DNA of 64,000 bases from Citrobacter amalonaticus Y19 (GTDB lineage: Bacteria; Pseudomonadota; Gammaproteobacteria; Enterobacterales; Enterobacteriaceae), in assembly GCF_000981805.1 (NCBI RefSeq), contig NZ_CP011132.1, positions 1,798,001-1,862,000 of the forward strand, given 5' to 3'. A program made the position numbers and the translations under genes. A model generated the notes under the pieces. It saw only the letters and a list, made by a program, of their open reading frames with translations, was not told the DNA's origin and did no database searches. Shown piece by piece: positions 25,338 to 34,888 of the stretch (its first letter is position 1; each line of letters opens with the position of its first letter).

Positions 25338-25942
25338 CGGCCACAGACCCTCACCAAAGTGAAATAAAGACGGGGCGCAGTGTAGCATAATTTGAATCGT
25401 TATCAGTGCCTGGTTCTGCACCCGCCTGCTATATCTTCCGTCGCCCGCTCCCGACGTGCGAAAAATCTGTAGGGGTGAGAGGACTGAAAATACGAATTAA
25501 CATTTGAACAAACAACGCGCGATGAAATCCCATTCTTGTCGTATTGTGCGTTCGATATTCATCAACGATGCTTATCAACGCCGCCCTAATGGAAACCCTG
25601 AACTTATTGTTACTGTTCTACATAACTGTTGCGGAGTAATAGACGGTGTTCATCAACAAAACTAATACAAAAGGTTGAAATCACTACGATGAGAGTCTAT
25701 TTCATCATGTGAAAATGTGACCTGAATCCGGAAGTTTTCGTCTGAAAAAAGGAGTAACCGCTCAGCCAATAAGCCCTTTTCTGTGCGTTCCTTCAAGAAA
25801 AATTTAAGTTCGGATATTTATAGTTGGCAAAAAATAAGAGGCAATTTTGAATTCCTTACATTCCTGGCTATTGCACATCTGAATTTAACGCTCTATTATT
25901 AGCTCAACAAACCACCCCCAATATAAGTTTGAGATTACTACA
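25338..25942 (+). promoter_or_regulatory. tdk-hns intergenic region with hns leader
   Basis: About 600 bp without a gene, AT-rich towards hns. The last 40 bases (CTCAACAAACCACCCCCAAT and on to the start codon) resemble the E. coli hns leader, which is the target of the sRNA DsrA. I see no clear ribosome-site consensus beyond GAGAT. In K-12 this interval carries a mobile-element remnant; none is visible here. Confidence 0.5.
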
Positions 25943-26356
25943 ATGAGCGAAGCACTTAAAATTCTGAACAACATCCGTACTCTTCGTGCGCAGGCAAGAG
26001 AATGTACCCTTGAGACGCTGGAAGAAATGCTGGAAAAATTAGAAGTTGTTGTTAACGAACGTCGTGAAGAAGAAAGCGCGGCAGCGGCTGAAGTTGAAGA
26101 GCGTACTCGTAAACTGCAACAATATCGTGAAATGCTGATTGCTGACGGTATTGATCCGAATGAACTGCTGAATAGCATGGCGGCGGTTAAATCCGGCACC
26201 AAAGCTAAACGTGCAGCGCGTCCGGCTAAATATAGCTACGTTGACGAAAACGGCGAAACTAAAACCTGGACTGGTCAGGGTCGTACTCCGGCAGTGATCA
26301 AGAAAGCAATGGAAGAGCAAGGTAAACAACTGGATGATTTCCTGATCAAGGAATAA
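25943..26356 (+). CDS. hns: Nucleoid-associated protein H-NS
   Basis: Global silencer of AT-rich and horizontally acquired DNA. 137 residues, almost identical to E. coli. N-terminal coiled-coil oligomerisation domain (about 1-80, TLRAQARECTLETLEEMLEK), linker, and C-terminal DNA-binding domain with the minor-groove motif QGRTP (about 112-116). Monocistronic between its own promoter and terminator. Confidence 0.98.
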   Translation: MSEALKILNNIRTLRAQARECTLETLEEMLEKLEVVVNERREEESAAAAEVEERTRKLQQYREMLIADGIDPNELLNSMAAVKSGTKAKRAARPAKYSYVDENGETKTWTGQGRTPAVIKKAMEEQGKQLDDFLIKE

Positions 26357-26374
26357 TTCCTAATCTACCTGCTT

Positions 26375-26402
26375 AAAATCCCGCGCTCTGCGGGATTTTT
26401 TA
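26375..26402 (+). terminator. hns terminator
   Basis: 10-bp stem AAAATCCCGC / GCGGGATTTT (26375-26384, 26390-26399), loop GCTCT, then T run; 18 bases after the hns stop. Confidence 0.92.
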
Positions 26403-26440
26403 TGCCCGCGATCTGCCGATTCCCCATAAAGCGTGCGTAT

Positions 26441-26470
26441 AAAAAAACGGCACTGGATACCAGCGCCGTC
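26441..26470 (-). terminator. galU terminator
   Basis: On the minus strand, stem ACGGCGCTGG / CCAGTGCCGT (one G-T pair), loop TAT, followed by seven T; 26 bases after the galU stop. Confidence 0.88.
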
Positions 26471-26495
26471 TCTGTTGGTTAATTATAACGTCTGG

Positions 26496-27404
26496 TTACT
26501 TCTTAATACCCATCTCTTCTTCGAGCCAGGCCTTAAATTCGCTGCCAAGTGAATTATGTCGAATGCCATATTCCACAAATGCCTGCATATAACCTAATTT
26601 ATTGCCGCAGTCGTGGCTCTTGCCTTTCATATGATAGGCTTCGACAGTCTCTTTTTCGATCAGCATATCGATAGCGTCAGTCAACTGAATTTCGTCGCCT
26701 GCTCCCGGAGGGGTTTTCGCCAGCAGAGGCCAGATATCCGCGCTCAGCACGTAACGGCCAACAATCGCCAGGTTTGACGGGGCAACATCGGCTTTCGGTT
26801 TCTCAACAACGCCCACCATCGGAACGCTTTCGCCCGGTGCCAGCGGCACGCCTTTACAGTCAACAACACCGTATGCGGTCACATCAGCGACCGGCTCAAC
26901 CATAATCTGGCTATTTCCGGTTTCATCAAAACGACGAATCATTTCAGCCAGGTTATCCTGGGATAAATCGGATTCAAACTCATCAAGAATAACGTCAGGC
27001 AGTATAACGGCGACAGGATCATTACCGACCACCGGATGGGCGCACAATACCGCGTGGCCCAGGCCTTTTGCCAGCCCCTGACGAACCTGCATTATCGTGA
27101 CGTGCGGCGGGCAAATAGATTGCACTTCTTCGAGTAACTGGCGCTTAACGCGTTTTTCAAGCATTGCTTCCAGTTCAAAACTGGTGTCGAAGTGGTTTTC
27201 GATCGAATTTTTCGATGAGTGAGTCACCAACACAATTTCAGTGATGCCCGCAGCAATACACTCGTTAACGACGTACTGAATTAATGGCTTATCAACCAGC
27301 GGCAACATCTCTTTCGGGATCGCTTTCGTCGCCGGTAACATCCTGGTTCCTAACCCCGCTACCGGGATAACGGCTTTTTTGACTTTCGAGTTAATGGCAG
27401 CCAT
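26496..27404 (-). CDS. galU: UTP-glucose-1-phosphate uridylyltransferase GalU
   Basis: Makes UDP-glucose for LPS core, trehalose, galactose use and other glycans. 302 residues, full length. Nucleotide-binding motif AGLGTRMLPATKAIPKEML near the N-terminus; VVEKPKADVAPS and GAGDEIQLTDAID are family-typical. Monocistronic with its own terminator, transcribed in the same direction as rssB. Confidence 0.97.
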   Translation of the reverse strand: MAAINSKVKKAVIPVAGLGTRMLPATKAIPKEMLPLVDKPLIQYVVNECIAAGITEIVLVTHSSKNSIENHFDTSFELEAMLEKRVKRQLLEEVQSICPPHVTIMQVRQGLAKGLGHAVLCAHPVVGNDPVAVILPDVILDEFESDLSQDNLAEMIRRFDETGNSQIMVEPVADVTAYGVVDCKGVPLAPGESVPMVGVVEKPKADVAPSNLAIVGRYVLSADIWPLLAKTPPGAGDEIQLTDAIDMLIEKETVEAYHMKGKSHDCGNKLGYMQAFVEYGIRHNSLGSEFKAWLEEEMGIKK

Positions 27405-27604
27405 TTAAATTCTCCTGGACTGTTCATGTATTGAACGTGTTCATCAATCTGTATCGCATCGAGTATATCAGGACTGACACAAGCCTCAGGTCCGAAAAGG
27501 ATGCGTGTTCGTATAATTAAGATAAATACGTATAAGACTGGCGCTGATAGTAACACCCGCAGAGAGAGGCAGGTATGGCAATTTGCATCTGCCCTCTCGA
27601 TTGT

Positions 27605-28618
27605 TCATTCCGCAGACAACATAAGACGCAGTCGGCCACCTCCCCCCCAAATTTGACACTGCCAGGCGTCGCAGCGTTGACTAATTTGATTGAGATAGGT
27701 ATTGCCTAACGTTCCCAGCGGAACGCCGTTACTGATCTGCACATTATGCGATCCGGTATTTAATGTCGCATTGAGTCCGGCAGAAACCAGAATCAGGTTT
27801 TTAAGCTCACTATGATAATAGCCGACTAATAGGGGGAACTGTCCGGGTAAATTGGCCTGGCGGAGCAGATGGTTGACCTGTTTCAATAATGCCCCGAGTT
27901 CCGGCAGGCGCTGATTCTGATGCGCGAGCTGATCCTGCAACAAGCCATTAAATAATGCCCGCAGGAGCAATGCCGCCAGCACGCCATTGTCACCTGCCCG
28001 GGTAACATCCAGACAATAAAAGGCGAGATCGTTATCGGAAAGCGGCGCGATATCCAGAACCAGTCCAGGCTTATCCGCCGAAACCAGTTGTCGGTAATTG
28101 ACCCGGCAATGCGAAATAACCTGTTGTACCGGAGGCTGAAGTTCCTGAAGTAATTTCGCGGCGGCGGCGGGATTGTCCACCATCGCATCCCAGTCGCGAA
28201 ACAGGCGCTCTTCTTCTTCAACACGGGAATTAAACATGTTCGGATAAAGGCAGGCAAACACGGTTTCCCGCAGCCGGGTCAGGTCCTTTACCGGTTTCAG
28301 CAGAACGTCATCCACACCGAGGCGTAACGCTTTGGCAATATCCGCCATATTTTCTGTCGCCGAGATCACCAGAATCGGCGTCTGGTCACCACGGTTTCGC
28401 AAATGTTCCACCAGACTGAGGCCGTTCATTCTTGGCATGGCGAGATCGCAAATCATAAGATCGGGCGTGAAATCGGCTAAACGGTCCAGTGCCTCTAAGC
28501 CATCGCCCGCCAGTGCCGTTGTCGCGCCCATAGAGGAAAACCAGGAATCCAGAAGCGAGCGGAAAACCGGCTCGTCCTCAACGATTAGAATCTGTTTTCC
28601 GACCAATGGCTGCGTCAT
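27605..28618 (-). CDS. rssB: Response regulator / RpoS proteolysis adaptor RssB
   Basis: Delivers the stationary-phase sigma factor RpoS to ClpXP. 337 residues, full length. Receiver domain 1-125 with acidic pocket VEDEP, phosphoacceptor D58 (LMICDLAMPRMNG) and K109-region LLKPVKDL; the C-terminal half is a degenerate PP2C-type domain, as in E. coli. Lies downstream of rssA in the same direction, after 92 bases. Confidence 0.97.
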   Translation of the reverse strand: MTQPLVGKQILIVEDEPVFRSLLDSWFSSMGATTALAGDGLEALDRLADFTPDLMICDLAMPRMNGLSLVEHLRNRGDQTPILVISATENMADIAKALRLGVDDVLLKPVKDLTRLRETVFACLYPNMFNSRVEEEERLFRDWDAMVDNPAAAAKLLQELQPPVQQVISHCRVNYRQLVSADKPGLVLDIAPLSDNDLAFYCLDVTRAGDNGVLAALLLRALFNGLLQDQLAHQNQRLPELGALLKQVNHLLRQANLPGQFPLLVGYYHSELKNLILVSAGLNATLNTGSHNVQISNGVPLGTLGNTYLNQISQRCDAWQCQIWGGGGRLRLMLSAE

Positions 28619-28710
28619 GTTCTCTCCCCTGACTGGCTTTACTCAATAGTGGCATGCTATTGCCACACACGCCTGTCAGAATATGCTTAAGTGTAGTTAA
28701 AAATGGTGCG

Positions 28711-29619
28711 TCAAACGCCGGCACGCACCAGAGGCAAAAGTTCGTCCATCTTTTTCTCTACCGCTAACCGCCCTGCTTCTATGGCAGCGCTGGCACGATG
28801 AAAATCCAGGGTGGAGATTTGTGGACAGAACGGTTGAATTAAGATGTCCGGTGGGTCGCCCGCCATGCGGTTGCGTTTCAGGCGATTTTCCAGCACCTGA
28901 ATCGAGGTGGTCATGATTTCCATCGCGGTTGGCGCGGTCACCACGCGGCGCGCGGTGATATTGCCCAGACGTTCTTTCAGACGTGCATGCCAGGAGAGTC
29001 CTTCGTCATCCCCCTCTGGACTGTCATCACTGACGTTCAACGACAGTAAATCCTGCTGCATCAGATGTGCATCGTGTTGCAGATCGACGGCAATCACAAT
29101 GTCTGCGCCCAGCGCACGGGTCAACGAGATGGGAACCGGGTTAACGACGCCGCCGTCCACCAGCCAGTAGCCATTGTGGGCGACAGGGGACATCAGGCCG
29201 GGAATACTGCAGGAGGCGCGAACGGCAAGATGGAGATCGCCCTCCGTAAACCATAATTCGCGGCCCGTACTGAGATTGGTCGCCACCGTGGCGAAACGAC
29301 GGCTGCACTGTTCAATTTCAGCCACCGGCATGACGTTGCGATATTGATTGAAGACACGCTCGCCGCGCAGCAGTCCGCCCCTTCTCCAGGACAGATCCAT
29401 CAGACGCAGGACATCCCAGTAGCTGAACGAGCAGACCCACTCTTCAAGCGCGGGTAATTTATTACAGGCATGGGCTGCACCAACCAGCGAACCGATGGAA
29501 CACCCTGCGACGATGTCAATATCAATGCCCATGTGTTTGAGGGCTTTGATGACGCCAATATGTGACCAGCCTCGCGCAGCACCTGAGCCTAGCGCCAGAC
29601 CTATTTTCATTTTTCTCAT
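28711..29619 (-). CDS. rssA: Patatin-like phospholipase family protein RssA
   Basis: Patatin-family hydrolase of unknown substrate. 302 residues. Oxyanion loop GSGAARGW at 11-18, nucleophile Ser in GCSIG (about 42), catalytic Asp in DGGVVNP; the dyad is therefore intact. First gene of the rssA-rssB pair. Despite its name, no role in RpoS control has been shown for RssA itself in E. coli. Confidence 0.95.
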   Translation of the reverse strand: MRKMKIGLALGSGAARGWSHIGVIKALKHMGIDIDIVAGCSIGSLVGAAHACNKLPALEEWVCSFSYWDVLRLMDLSWRRGGLLRGERVFNQYRNVMPVAEIEQCSRRFATVATNLSTGRELWFTEGDLHLAVRASCSIPGLMSPVAHNGYWLVDGGVVNPVPISLTRALGADIVIAVDLQHDAHLMQQDLLSLNVSDDSPEGDDEGLSWHARLKERLGNITARRVVTAPTAMEIMTTSIQVLENRLKRNRMAGDPPDILIQPFCPQISTLDFHRASAAIEAGRLAVEKKMDELLPLVRAGV

Positions 29620-29731
29620 TTGACCGACAGACTTCCCCTGGCTTACGGGCGTAGCAACATCTCCAACGCTCAGTTAACATAGAGCTACCCAGGCTTTTTT
29701 ATACGCCGTTTTTTTATCAGGGAGTTTTTTT

Positions 29732-30187
29732 GTGTCTCAACTTTGTCCCTGTGGTAGCGCAGTCGAGTATAGCCTATGTTGTCACCGATATCTGTCTGGT
29801 GAACAAGTCGCACCCGATCCATCGCACCTCATGCGTTCGCGCTACTGCGCTTTTGTGATGAAAGACGCAGATTATTTAATCAGGACCTGGCATCCGAGCT
29901 GCCACGCGGCCCGTTTCCGCGATGAGATCGGTGCCGGATTTGCCACGACCGAATGGCTGGGACTGACCGTTTTCGAACACATCGTGTCAGAGGCGGACAA
30001 CACCGGCTACGTCAGTTTTGTCGCCCGTTTTCGCGAACACGAAAAGACGGGCGCTATCATTGAACGTTCTCGTTTTTTAAAAGAAAACGGTCAGTGGTAC
30101 TATATCGATGGTACCCGCCCGCAATTGGGACGCAACGACCCCTGCCCTTGTGGCTCAGGTAAAAAATTTAAAAAATGCTGCGGCTAG
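29732..30187 (+). CDS. ychJ: SEC-C motif protein YchJ
   Basis: 151 residues (E. coli 152), starting with GTG at 29732 after AGGGAG. A cysteine-rich zinc-binding segment at each end: CPCGSAVEYSLCCH near residue 5, and the classical SEC-C motif CPCGSGKKFKKCCG at the C-terminus. The middle is an NTF2-like domain. SEC-C motifs bind zinc and in SecA contact SecB; the role here is unknown. Upstream of and co-directional with purU. Confidence 0.93.
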   Translation: MSQLCPCGSAVEYSLCCHRYLSGEQVAPDPSHLMRSRYCAFVMKDADYLIRTWHPSCHAARFRDEIGAGFATTEWLGLTVFEHIVSEADNTGYVSFVARFREHEKTGAIIERSRFLKENGQWYYIDGTRPQLGRNDPCPCGSGKKFKKCCG

Positions 30188-30242
30188 TCAACTGCCCGAC
30201 AGTATTCACTCAGCAAACATCATCAACAGGATTACCGCTGCA

Positions 30243-31085
30243 ATGCATTCTTTACAACGAAAAGTGCTTCGTACCATCTGCCCTGACCAGAAGGGGCTTA
30301 TCGCGCGTATTACGAATATTTGCTACAAGCATGAACTGAATATCGTGCAGAACAATGAGTTTGTAGACCACCGCACCGGGCGCTTTTTCATGCGTACCGA
30401 GCTGGAAGGGATTTTTAACGACTCCACGCTGCTGGCCGATCTGGACAGCGCCTTGCCGGAAGGTTCCGTTCGTGAGTTGAATCCCGCCGGGCGTCGTCGC
30501 GTGGTTATTCTGGTCACCAAAGAAGCGCATTGTCTGGGCGATCTGTTAATGAAGGCCAACTATGGCGGGCTGGATGTGGATATCGCCGCGGTGATTGGTA
30601 ATCATGAAACGCTGCGTTCGCTGGTTGAGCGTTTTGACATTCCTTTCGAACTGGTCAGTCATGAAGGTTTAACTCGCGAAGAACACGACCAGAAGATGGC
30701 GGATGCGATTGACGCACACCAGCCGGATTACGTGGTGCTGGCGAAATATATGCGCGTGCTGACGCCTGAGTTTGTTTCACGTTTCCCGAATAAGATAATC
30801 AATATTCACCATTCGTTCCTGCCCGCCTTTATTGGCGCACGACCTTACCATCAGGCGTATGAGCGCGGGGTGAAGATTATCGGCGCGACGGCGCACTATG
30901 TGAATGACAATCTGGACGAAGGTCCGATCATCATGCAGGACGTTATCCATGTGGATCACACCTACACGGCGGAAGATATGATGCGCGCCGGGCGCGACGT
31001 CGAAAAGAACGTTCTGAGCCGCGCGTTGTATCAGGTGCTTGCCCAGCGCGTATTTGTCTACGGCAACCGGACGATTATTCTTTAA
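30243..31085 (+). CDS. purU: Formyltetrahydrofolate deformylase PurU
   Basis: Hydrolyses 10-formyl-THF to THF and formate, supplying formate to PurT and balancing one-carbon pools. From ATG 30243 it has 280 residues as in E. coli; the frame extends upstream into ychJ without family support. N-terminal ACT domain (RTICPDQKGLIARITNICYK, about 8-85), C-terminal formyltransferase fold with NIHHSFLPAFIGARPYHQAY, holding the catalytic Asn-His. Confidence 0.97.
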   Translation: MHSLQRKVLRTICPDQKGLIARITNICYKHELNIVQNNEFVDHRTGRFFMRTELEGIFNDSTLLADLDSALPEGSVRELNPAGRRRVVILVTKEAHCLGDLLMKANYGGLDVDIAAVIGNHETLRSLVERFDIPFELVSHEGLTREEHDQKMADAIDAHQPDYVVLAKYMRVLTPEFVSRFPNKIINIHHSFLPAFIGARPYHQAYERGVKIIGATAHYVNDNLDEGPIIMQDVIHVDHTYTAEDMMRAGRDVEKNVLSRALYQVLAQRVFVYGNRTIIL

Positions 31086-31166
31086 TCGACTGAGAAATGA
31101 ATTGGTTACCTTTACACCTTTGCGGGTAAAAATCAGGCAACCAGTTTATTTTTCTCACCGGAATGC

Positions 31167-31244
31167 TTTACAGGGGCGCATCATTTGATATGATGCGCCC
31201 CGCTTCCCGAAATGGAAGCAGGCCAGTAAGACGCATTACCCCGA
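31167..31244 (+). promoter_or_regulatory. Stringent tRNA-Tyr operon promoter and leader
   Basis: -35 TTTACA (31167-31172), 16-bp spacer, -10 TATGAT (31189-31194), then a GC-rich discriminator GCGCCCCGC typical of stringently controlled stable-RNA promoters. A leader of roughly 43 bases (CTTCCCGAAATGGAAGCAGG onward) leads to the first tRNA-like copy. Elements, spacing and leader match E. coli tyrT, one of the best studied tRNA promoters. Confidence 0.9.
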
Positions 31245-31313
31245 GGTGGGGTTCCCGAGCGATCAGGGAGCTGACTGCAAATATGCCGTCATCGACTTCG
31301 AAGTTCGACTCGA
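31245..31313 (+). pseudogene. Decayed first tRNA-Tyr copy
   Basis: Starts exactly where tyrT begins in E. coli and keeps the 5' acceptor strand GGTGGGG, CCCGAGCG, and the variable-arm stretch CCGTCATCGACTTCGAAG. The D-loop differs, the anticodon stem is mispaired (GCTGA against TATGC), the anticodon position reads GCA instead of GTA, the T-arm has lost a base, and the 3' acceptor strand with CCA is missing. It cannot fold into a working tRNA. Confidence 0.8.
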
Positions 31314-31350
31314 GCATAGCGAGAGAGCGTTACCGCAGGTAACGATAATC
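31314..31350 (+). repeat. Spacer repeat unit, upstream copy
   Basis: Sequence from CGAGCATAGCGAGAGAGCG through hairpin GTTACC-GCA-GGTAAC (31329-31343) to AACGA. Nearly the same sequence recurs at 31664-31698, there with hairpin GTTGCC-GCA-GGCAAC. The paired change A-T to G-C keeps the stem, which points to selection on the RNA. Confidence 0.7.
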
Positions 31351-31378
31351 CTTCATGCTGTGAAACACCAAACCCTGT

Positions 31379-31463
<85 letters not shown>

Positions 31464-31489
31464 TCTCAACGCTCAAGCATCACACCCCT

Positions 31490-31574
<85 letters not shown>

Positions 31575-31628
31575 TCTTCCAGACAAAATCCAGACATTCA
31601 TACTTATGCAATATTTCATATTCCCACT

Positions 31629-31748
31629 GGGGAAGGATGAGAAGCTTCGACTAAGGTTCGATTCGAGCACAGCGAGAAAGCGTTGCCGCAGGCAACGACC
31701 CGAAGGGCGAAGCGCGCAGCGCTGAGTCATCCTTCCCCCGCCACCATC
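31629..31748 (+). repeat. Structured tRNA-Tyr-derived repeat (rtT-like) after tyrV
   Basis: Closed by a perfect 12-bp long-range stem: GGGGAAGGATGA (31629-31640) with TCATCCTTCCCC (31727-31738). Inside are a decayed variable/T-arm (CTTCGACTAAGGTTCGATTC) and hairpin GTTGCC-GCA-GGCAAC (31682-31696). It ends with a second copy of the tRNA 3' end, ATCCTTCCCCCGCCACCA (31729-31746). E. coli tyrT carries comparable repeats containing the tRNA 3' end, one of which yields rtT RNA. Homology to rtT is inferred from layout. Confidence 0.7.
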
Positions 31749-31824
31749 ACTTCTCTGTTGCACTTCAGACACATCAACTTTCTGTATTCTCTATTTATTC
31801 TGCCCTGGCATGAAGCATCGTCTT

Positions 31825-31900
31825 TGCCCGGTGGCACTTCGTTTACCGGGCCTACCAGATCGCCATCATGTAGGTCGGATAAGCGTAGCGCCATCCGACA
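31825..31900. repeat. REP pair (BIME)
   Basis: Two oppositely oriented REP units: GCCCGGTGGC...TACCGGGCCTAC at 31826-31855, and GTAGGTCGGATAAGCGTAGC...CATCCGAC at 31870-31899. Typical enterobacterial intergenic palindromes, placed between the converging tRNA and nar transcripts. Confidence 0.85.
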
Positions 31901-31920
31901 ATTCAGGTCGCACGACCCCA

Positions 31921-31948
31921 TAAAAAAACCCTGCCGAAGCAGGGTTTA
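31921..31948 (-). terminator. narGHJI terminator
   Basis: On the minus strand, 9-bp stem AAACCCTGC / GCAGGGTTT with tetraloop TTCG, followed by a T run; 18 bases after the narI stop. Confidence 0.92.
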
Positions 31949-31965
31949 GCAGCACAAAAACCGTA

Positions 31966-32643
31966 TCAGTGACGGGCGCGAACAATCTGGTATTTGCGCG
32001 TCAGGTACTCGACCGGCGCGCTCCAGATGTGCACCAGGCGGGAGAACGGGAACAGCAGGAACAGCGTCATCCCCAGCACCAGGTGCAGACGGAAGATAAA
32101 CGCCACCCCCTCCAGATGCGCTGACGCCCCACCGTGGAAGGTCACCACAGACTGCGCCCAGCCCACCAGTTTCATCATTTCGCTGCCGTCCATGTGCTGG
32201 GCGGAGAACGGAATGGTCGACAGCCCCAGCGCACACTGGATCACCAGCAGCGAAAGGATCAGGATATCGGCCCCGGTGGTGGTCGCCCGCACGCGTGGGC
32301 TGAACAGACGACGCTTAAGCAACAGCACACCGCCGACAAGACACATCAGGCCCGCCGCACCACCGCCAATCATCGCCATCTTCTGTTTCACGTCGATAGG
32401 CAGCCAGGCTTCATACATCCAGTGCGGCGTCAGCATACCGAGGAAGTGGCCGGCAAAGATCCCCAGAATCCCGAAATGGAACAGGTTCGATGCCATGTTC
32501 ATCCCCTTGCGATCCAGCATCTGACTGGATGCGGCGCGCCAGGTGTACTGACCGTAGTCGTACCGCAACCAGCTACCAATCAGAAACACGGACCCGGCAA
32601 TGTACGGGTAGATGTCAAAGAAGAACATATTCAGGAAGTGCAT
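31966..32643 (-). CDS. narI: Nitrate reductase A, gamma subunit NarI (cytochrome b556)
   Basis: Membrane anchor of nitrate reductase A; oxidises quinol at the periplasmic side and passes electrons through two b hemes to NarH. 225 residues, five membrane helices, with heme-ligand His residues such as in NLFHFGILGIFAGHFLG and FIFRLHLVLGMTLFLLFPFSRLVH. Start overlaps the narJ stop. Last gene of narGHJI. Confidence 0.97.
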   Translation of the reverse strand: MHFLNMFFFDIYPYIAGSVFLIGSWLRYDYGQYTWRAASSQMLDRKGMNMASNLFHFGILGIFAGHFLGMLTPHWMYEAWLPIDVKQKMAMIGGGAAGLMCLVGGVLLLKRRLFSPRVRATTTGADILILSLLVIQCALGLSTIPFSAQHMDGSEMMKLVGWAQSVVTFHGGASAHLEGVAFIFRLHLVLGMTLFLLFPFSRLVHIWSAPVEYLTRKYQIVRARH

Positions 32644-33353
32644 TATTGCTGTCCTCCGGTGGAGATATTCAGATATTGCGGCGCAACGGCTCCGGCGAAA
32701 CGACGCTGATGAGCGGAAATTTCAGACTCGCCGCAACCCTTGTCGGCAAAGAATTTCACCTGCTCTTCTTCCCAGACCGCATCGAGCGCTTGCGGGGTAT
32801 CATCGCGAACTTCCTCCGCTATTTTTTCCGCGACTTTGTCACTGTCGATCGCCGCATTTGCCAGCCTCAGCAGCAGGTCGAACAGCACCGCATAGCGGCT
32901 TTCACGCTGTTGCAGACGCGCGCTCAGCAGCGCCAGAATCGGGGCGATATCCTGCAATCCACCCAGCGCCTCGCGCTTGGGCAACTGCGCCAGGTATTCC
33001 AGATACAGCGGCAGATGGTCCGGCAGCTCGCGGCTGTCGAGCTGTAAACCGTGCTGCTCGTACTGCGCCATCAGGTCAACCATCGCCTGACCACGGTCGC
33101 GGGACTCACCGTGGACGTGTTCGAACAGCAACAGCGAGGTTGCCCGACCGCGGTCGAACAGTTCGCTGTAATTGGCCTGCACATCCAGCATCTCCTGTGC
33201 GGTTAAATCGCGCAGGAAAACGCTGAGCGTATGCGCATCCTCTTTGTTGAGATTTTCAGATGACGCGAGTGCATCGTACAGTTCCTGCTGATGCTGCCAC
33301 AGGGCAGCATCCGGGTACTCGAGCAGACGCGAAACAATGACGAGTTCAATCAT
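32643..33353 (-). CDS. narJ: Nitrate reductase chaperone NarJ
   Basis: Dedicated cytosolic chaperone that binds apo-NarG and helps insert the molybdenum cofactor and the FS0 iron-sulfur cluster; not part of the final enzyme. 236 residues, TorD/DmsD/NarJ family, all-helical, with the family segment RDLTAQEMLDVQANYSELFD and ELPDHLPLYLEYLAQLP. Overlaps narI by 1 base and narH by 4. Confidence 0.97.
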   Translation of the reverse strand: MIELVIVSRLLEYPDAALWQHQQELYDALASSENLNKEDAHTLSVFLRDLTAQEMLDVQANYSELFDRGRATSLLLFEHVHGESRDRGQAMVDLMAQYEQHGLQLDSRELPDHLPLYLEYLAQLPKREALGGLQDIAPILALLSARLQQRESRYAVLFDLLLRLANAAIDSDKVAEKIAEEVRDDTPQALDAVWEEEQVKFFADKGCGESEISAHQRRFAGAVAPQYLNISTGGQQ

Positions 33354-34888
33354 TGGTGCGGCTCCGTTTTGCGCGTCACATCGATGGCATCGATGCGGCG
33401 GCTGTTAAACAGATTGAATTTGGTGTCAGAACCATGGCAACCGTCGCCGAAGGTAAAGCCGCAACCGCTTTTCTCCGGGAACGCGTCACGCGCCAGTTCA
33501 CGGTGGCTACTCGGCACGACGAAGCGATCTTCATAGTTGGCAATCGCCAGGTAACGGTACATTTCCTGTGCCTGCGCTTCGCTTAAACCCACCTCTTCCA
33601 GCGCGCGGGTGTCCACTTTCCCGTCGACTGTTTCCGCACGTTTGTAGTGACGCATCGCCAGCATCCGTTTCAGCGCCAGTAGTACCGGTTGGGTATCGCC
33701 TGCGGTCAGCAGGTTAGCGAGGTACTGAACCGGAATACGCAGGCTGTCCACGTCCGGCAGAATGCCGTTACTGCCCAGTTCGCCCGCATCCGCCGCCGAT
33801 TGAATCGGGGACAGCGGCGGCACATACCACACCATCGGCAGCGTGCGATATTCCGGATGCAGCGGCAGCGCCAGCTTCCAGTCCATCGCCATTTTATAAA
33901 CAGGCGACTGCTGTGCAGCGTCAATGACGCTCTGCGGAATACCGTCTTTCAGCGCCTGTTCAATGACTGCCGGGTCGTTCGGATCGAGGAACACGTCCAG
34001 TTGGCGCTGGTAGAGATCTTTCTCATGCTCGGTGCTTGCTGCACTTTCAATCGCATCCGCGTCATACAGCAGCACGCCAAGATAGCGGATACGGCCGACG
34101 CAGGTTTCGGAGCACACGGTCGGCTGACCGGCTTCGATACGCGGGTAGCAGAAGATGCATTTCTCAGACTTACCGCTCTTCCAGTTGAAGTAGATCTTTT
34201 TGTACGGACAGCCGGTGATGCACATCCGCCAGCCACGGCATTTGTCCTGGTCGATCAGCACAATACCGTCTTCTTCACGCTTGTAGATGGCACCGCTCGG
34301 GCAGGTCGCCACGCACGCCGGGTTGAGACAGTGCTCGCACAGGCGCGGCAGGTACATCATGAAGGTGTTTTCAAACTGGCCGTACATCGCCTTCTGCATG
34401 TTTTCGAAGTTTCTGTCTTTCGACAGCTTCTCAAACTCACCGCCCAGATCGTCTTCCCAGTTCGGTCCTTTTTCGATTTTCGCCATCCGCTGGCCGGTAA
34501 TCAGCGAGCGCGGGCGAGCAATCGGCTGCACTTTCGTGCCTTCCGGCGCGTTATGCAGGTTCTGGTAATCGTAATCAAACGGCTCGTAATAGTCGTCAAT
34601 CCCCGGCAGATGCGGGTTGGCGAAGATTTTACCGAGCAGCATCGCACGGTTACCCATACGCGGCTGCAACTTGCCGTTGATTTTACGGATCCAGCCGCCT
34701 TTGTATTTCTCCTGGTTTTCCCAGTCGGTCGGGAAGCCCTGACCCGGCTTGGTTTCCACGTTGTTGAACCACGCGTATTCCACGCCTTCGCGGCTGGTCC
34801 AGACGTTTTTACAGGTCACGGAACAGGTGTGGCAACCGATGCACTTATCCAGATTCAGCACCATGCCGACTTGTGAACGAATTTTCAT
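33350..34888 (-). CDS. narH: Nitrate reductase A, beta subunit NarH
   Basis: Electron-transfer subunit with three [4Fe-4S] and one [3Fe-4S] clusters, linking NarI hemes to NarG. 512 residues. Cysteine groups: CIGCHTCSVTC at 16, CEHCLNPACVATCPSGAIY near 184, CRGWRMCITGCPYKK (Trp in place of one Cys marks the 3Fe cluster), and CIFCYPRIEAGQPTVC. Start overlaps the narG stop by 4 bases. Confidence 0.98.
   Translation of the reverse strand: MKIRSQVGMVLNLDKCIGCHTCSVTCKNVWTSREGVEYAWFNNVETKPGQGFPTDWENQEKYKGGWIRKINGKLQPRMGNRAMLLGKIFANPHLPGIDDYYEPFDYDYQNLHNAPEGTKVQPIARPRSLITGQRMAKIEKGPNWEDDLGGEFEKLSKDRNFENMQKAMYGQFENTFMMYLPRLCEHCLNPACVATCPSGAIYKREEDGIVLIDQDKCRGWRMCITGCPYKKIYFNWKSGKSEKCIFCYPRIEAGQPTVCSETCVGRIRYLGVLLYDADAIESAASTEHEKDLYQRQLDVFLDPNDPAVIEQALKDGIPQSVIDAAQQSPVYKMAMDWKLALPLHPEYRTLPMVWYVPPLSPIQSAADAGELGSNGILPDVDSLRIPVQYLANLLTAGDTQPVLLALKRMLAMRHYKRAETVDGKVDTRALEEVGLSEAQAQEMYRYLAIANYEDRFVVPSSHRELARDAFPEKSGCGFTFGDGCHGSDTKFNLFNSRRIDAIDVTRKTEPHQ

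Noticed and set aside
33689..34876. 395-codon open frame on the plus strand
   Set aside because: Antisense to narH, whose cysteine motifs prove the minus-strand reading.
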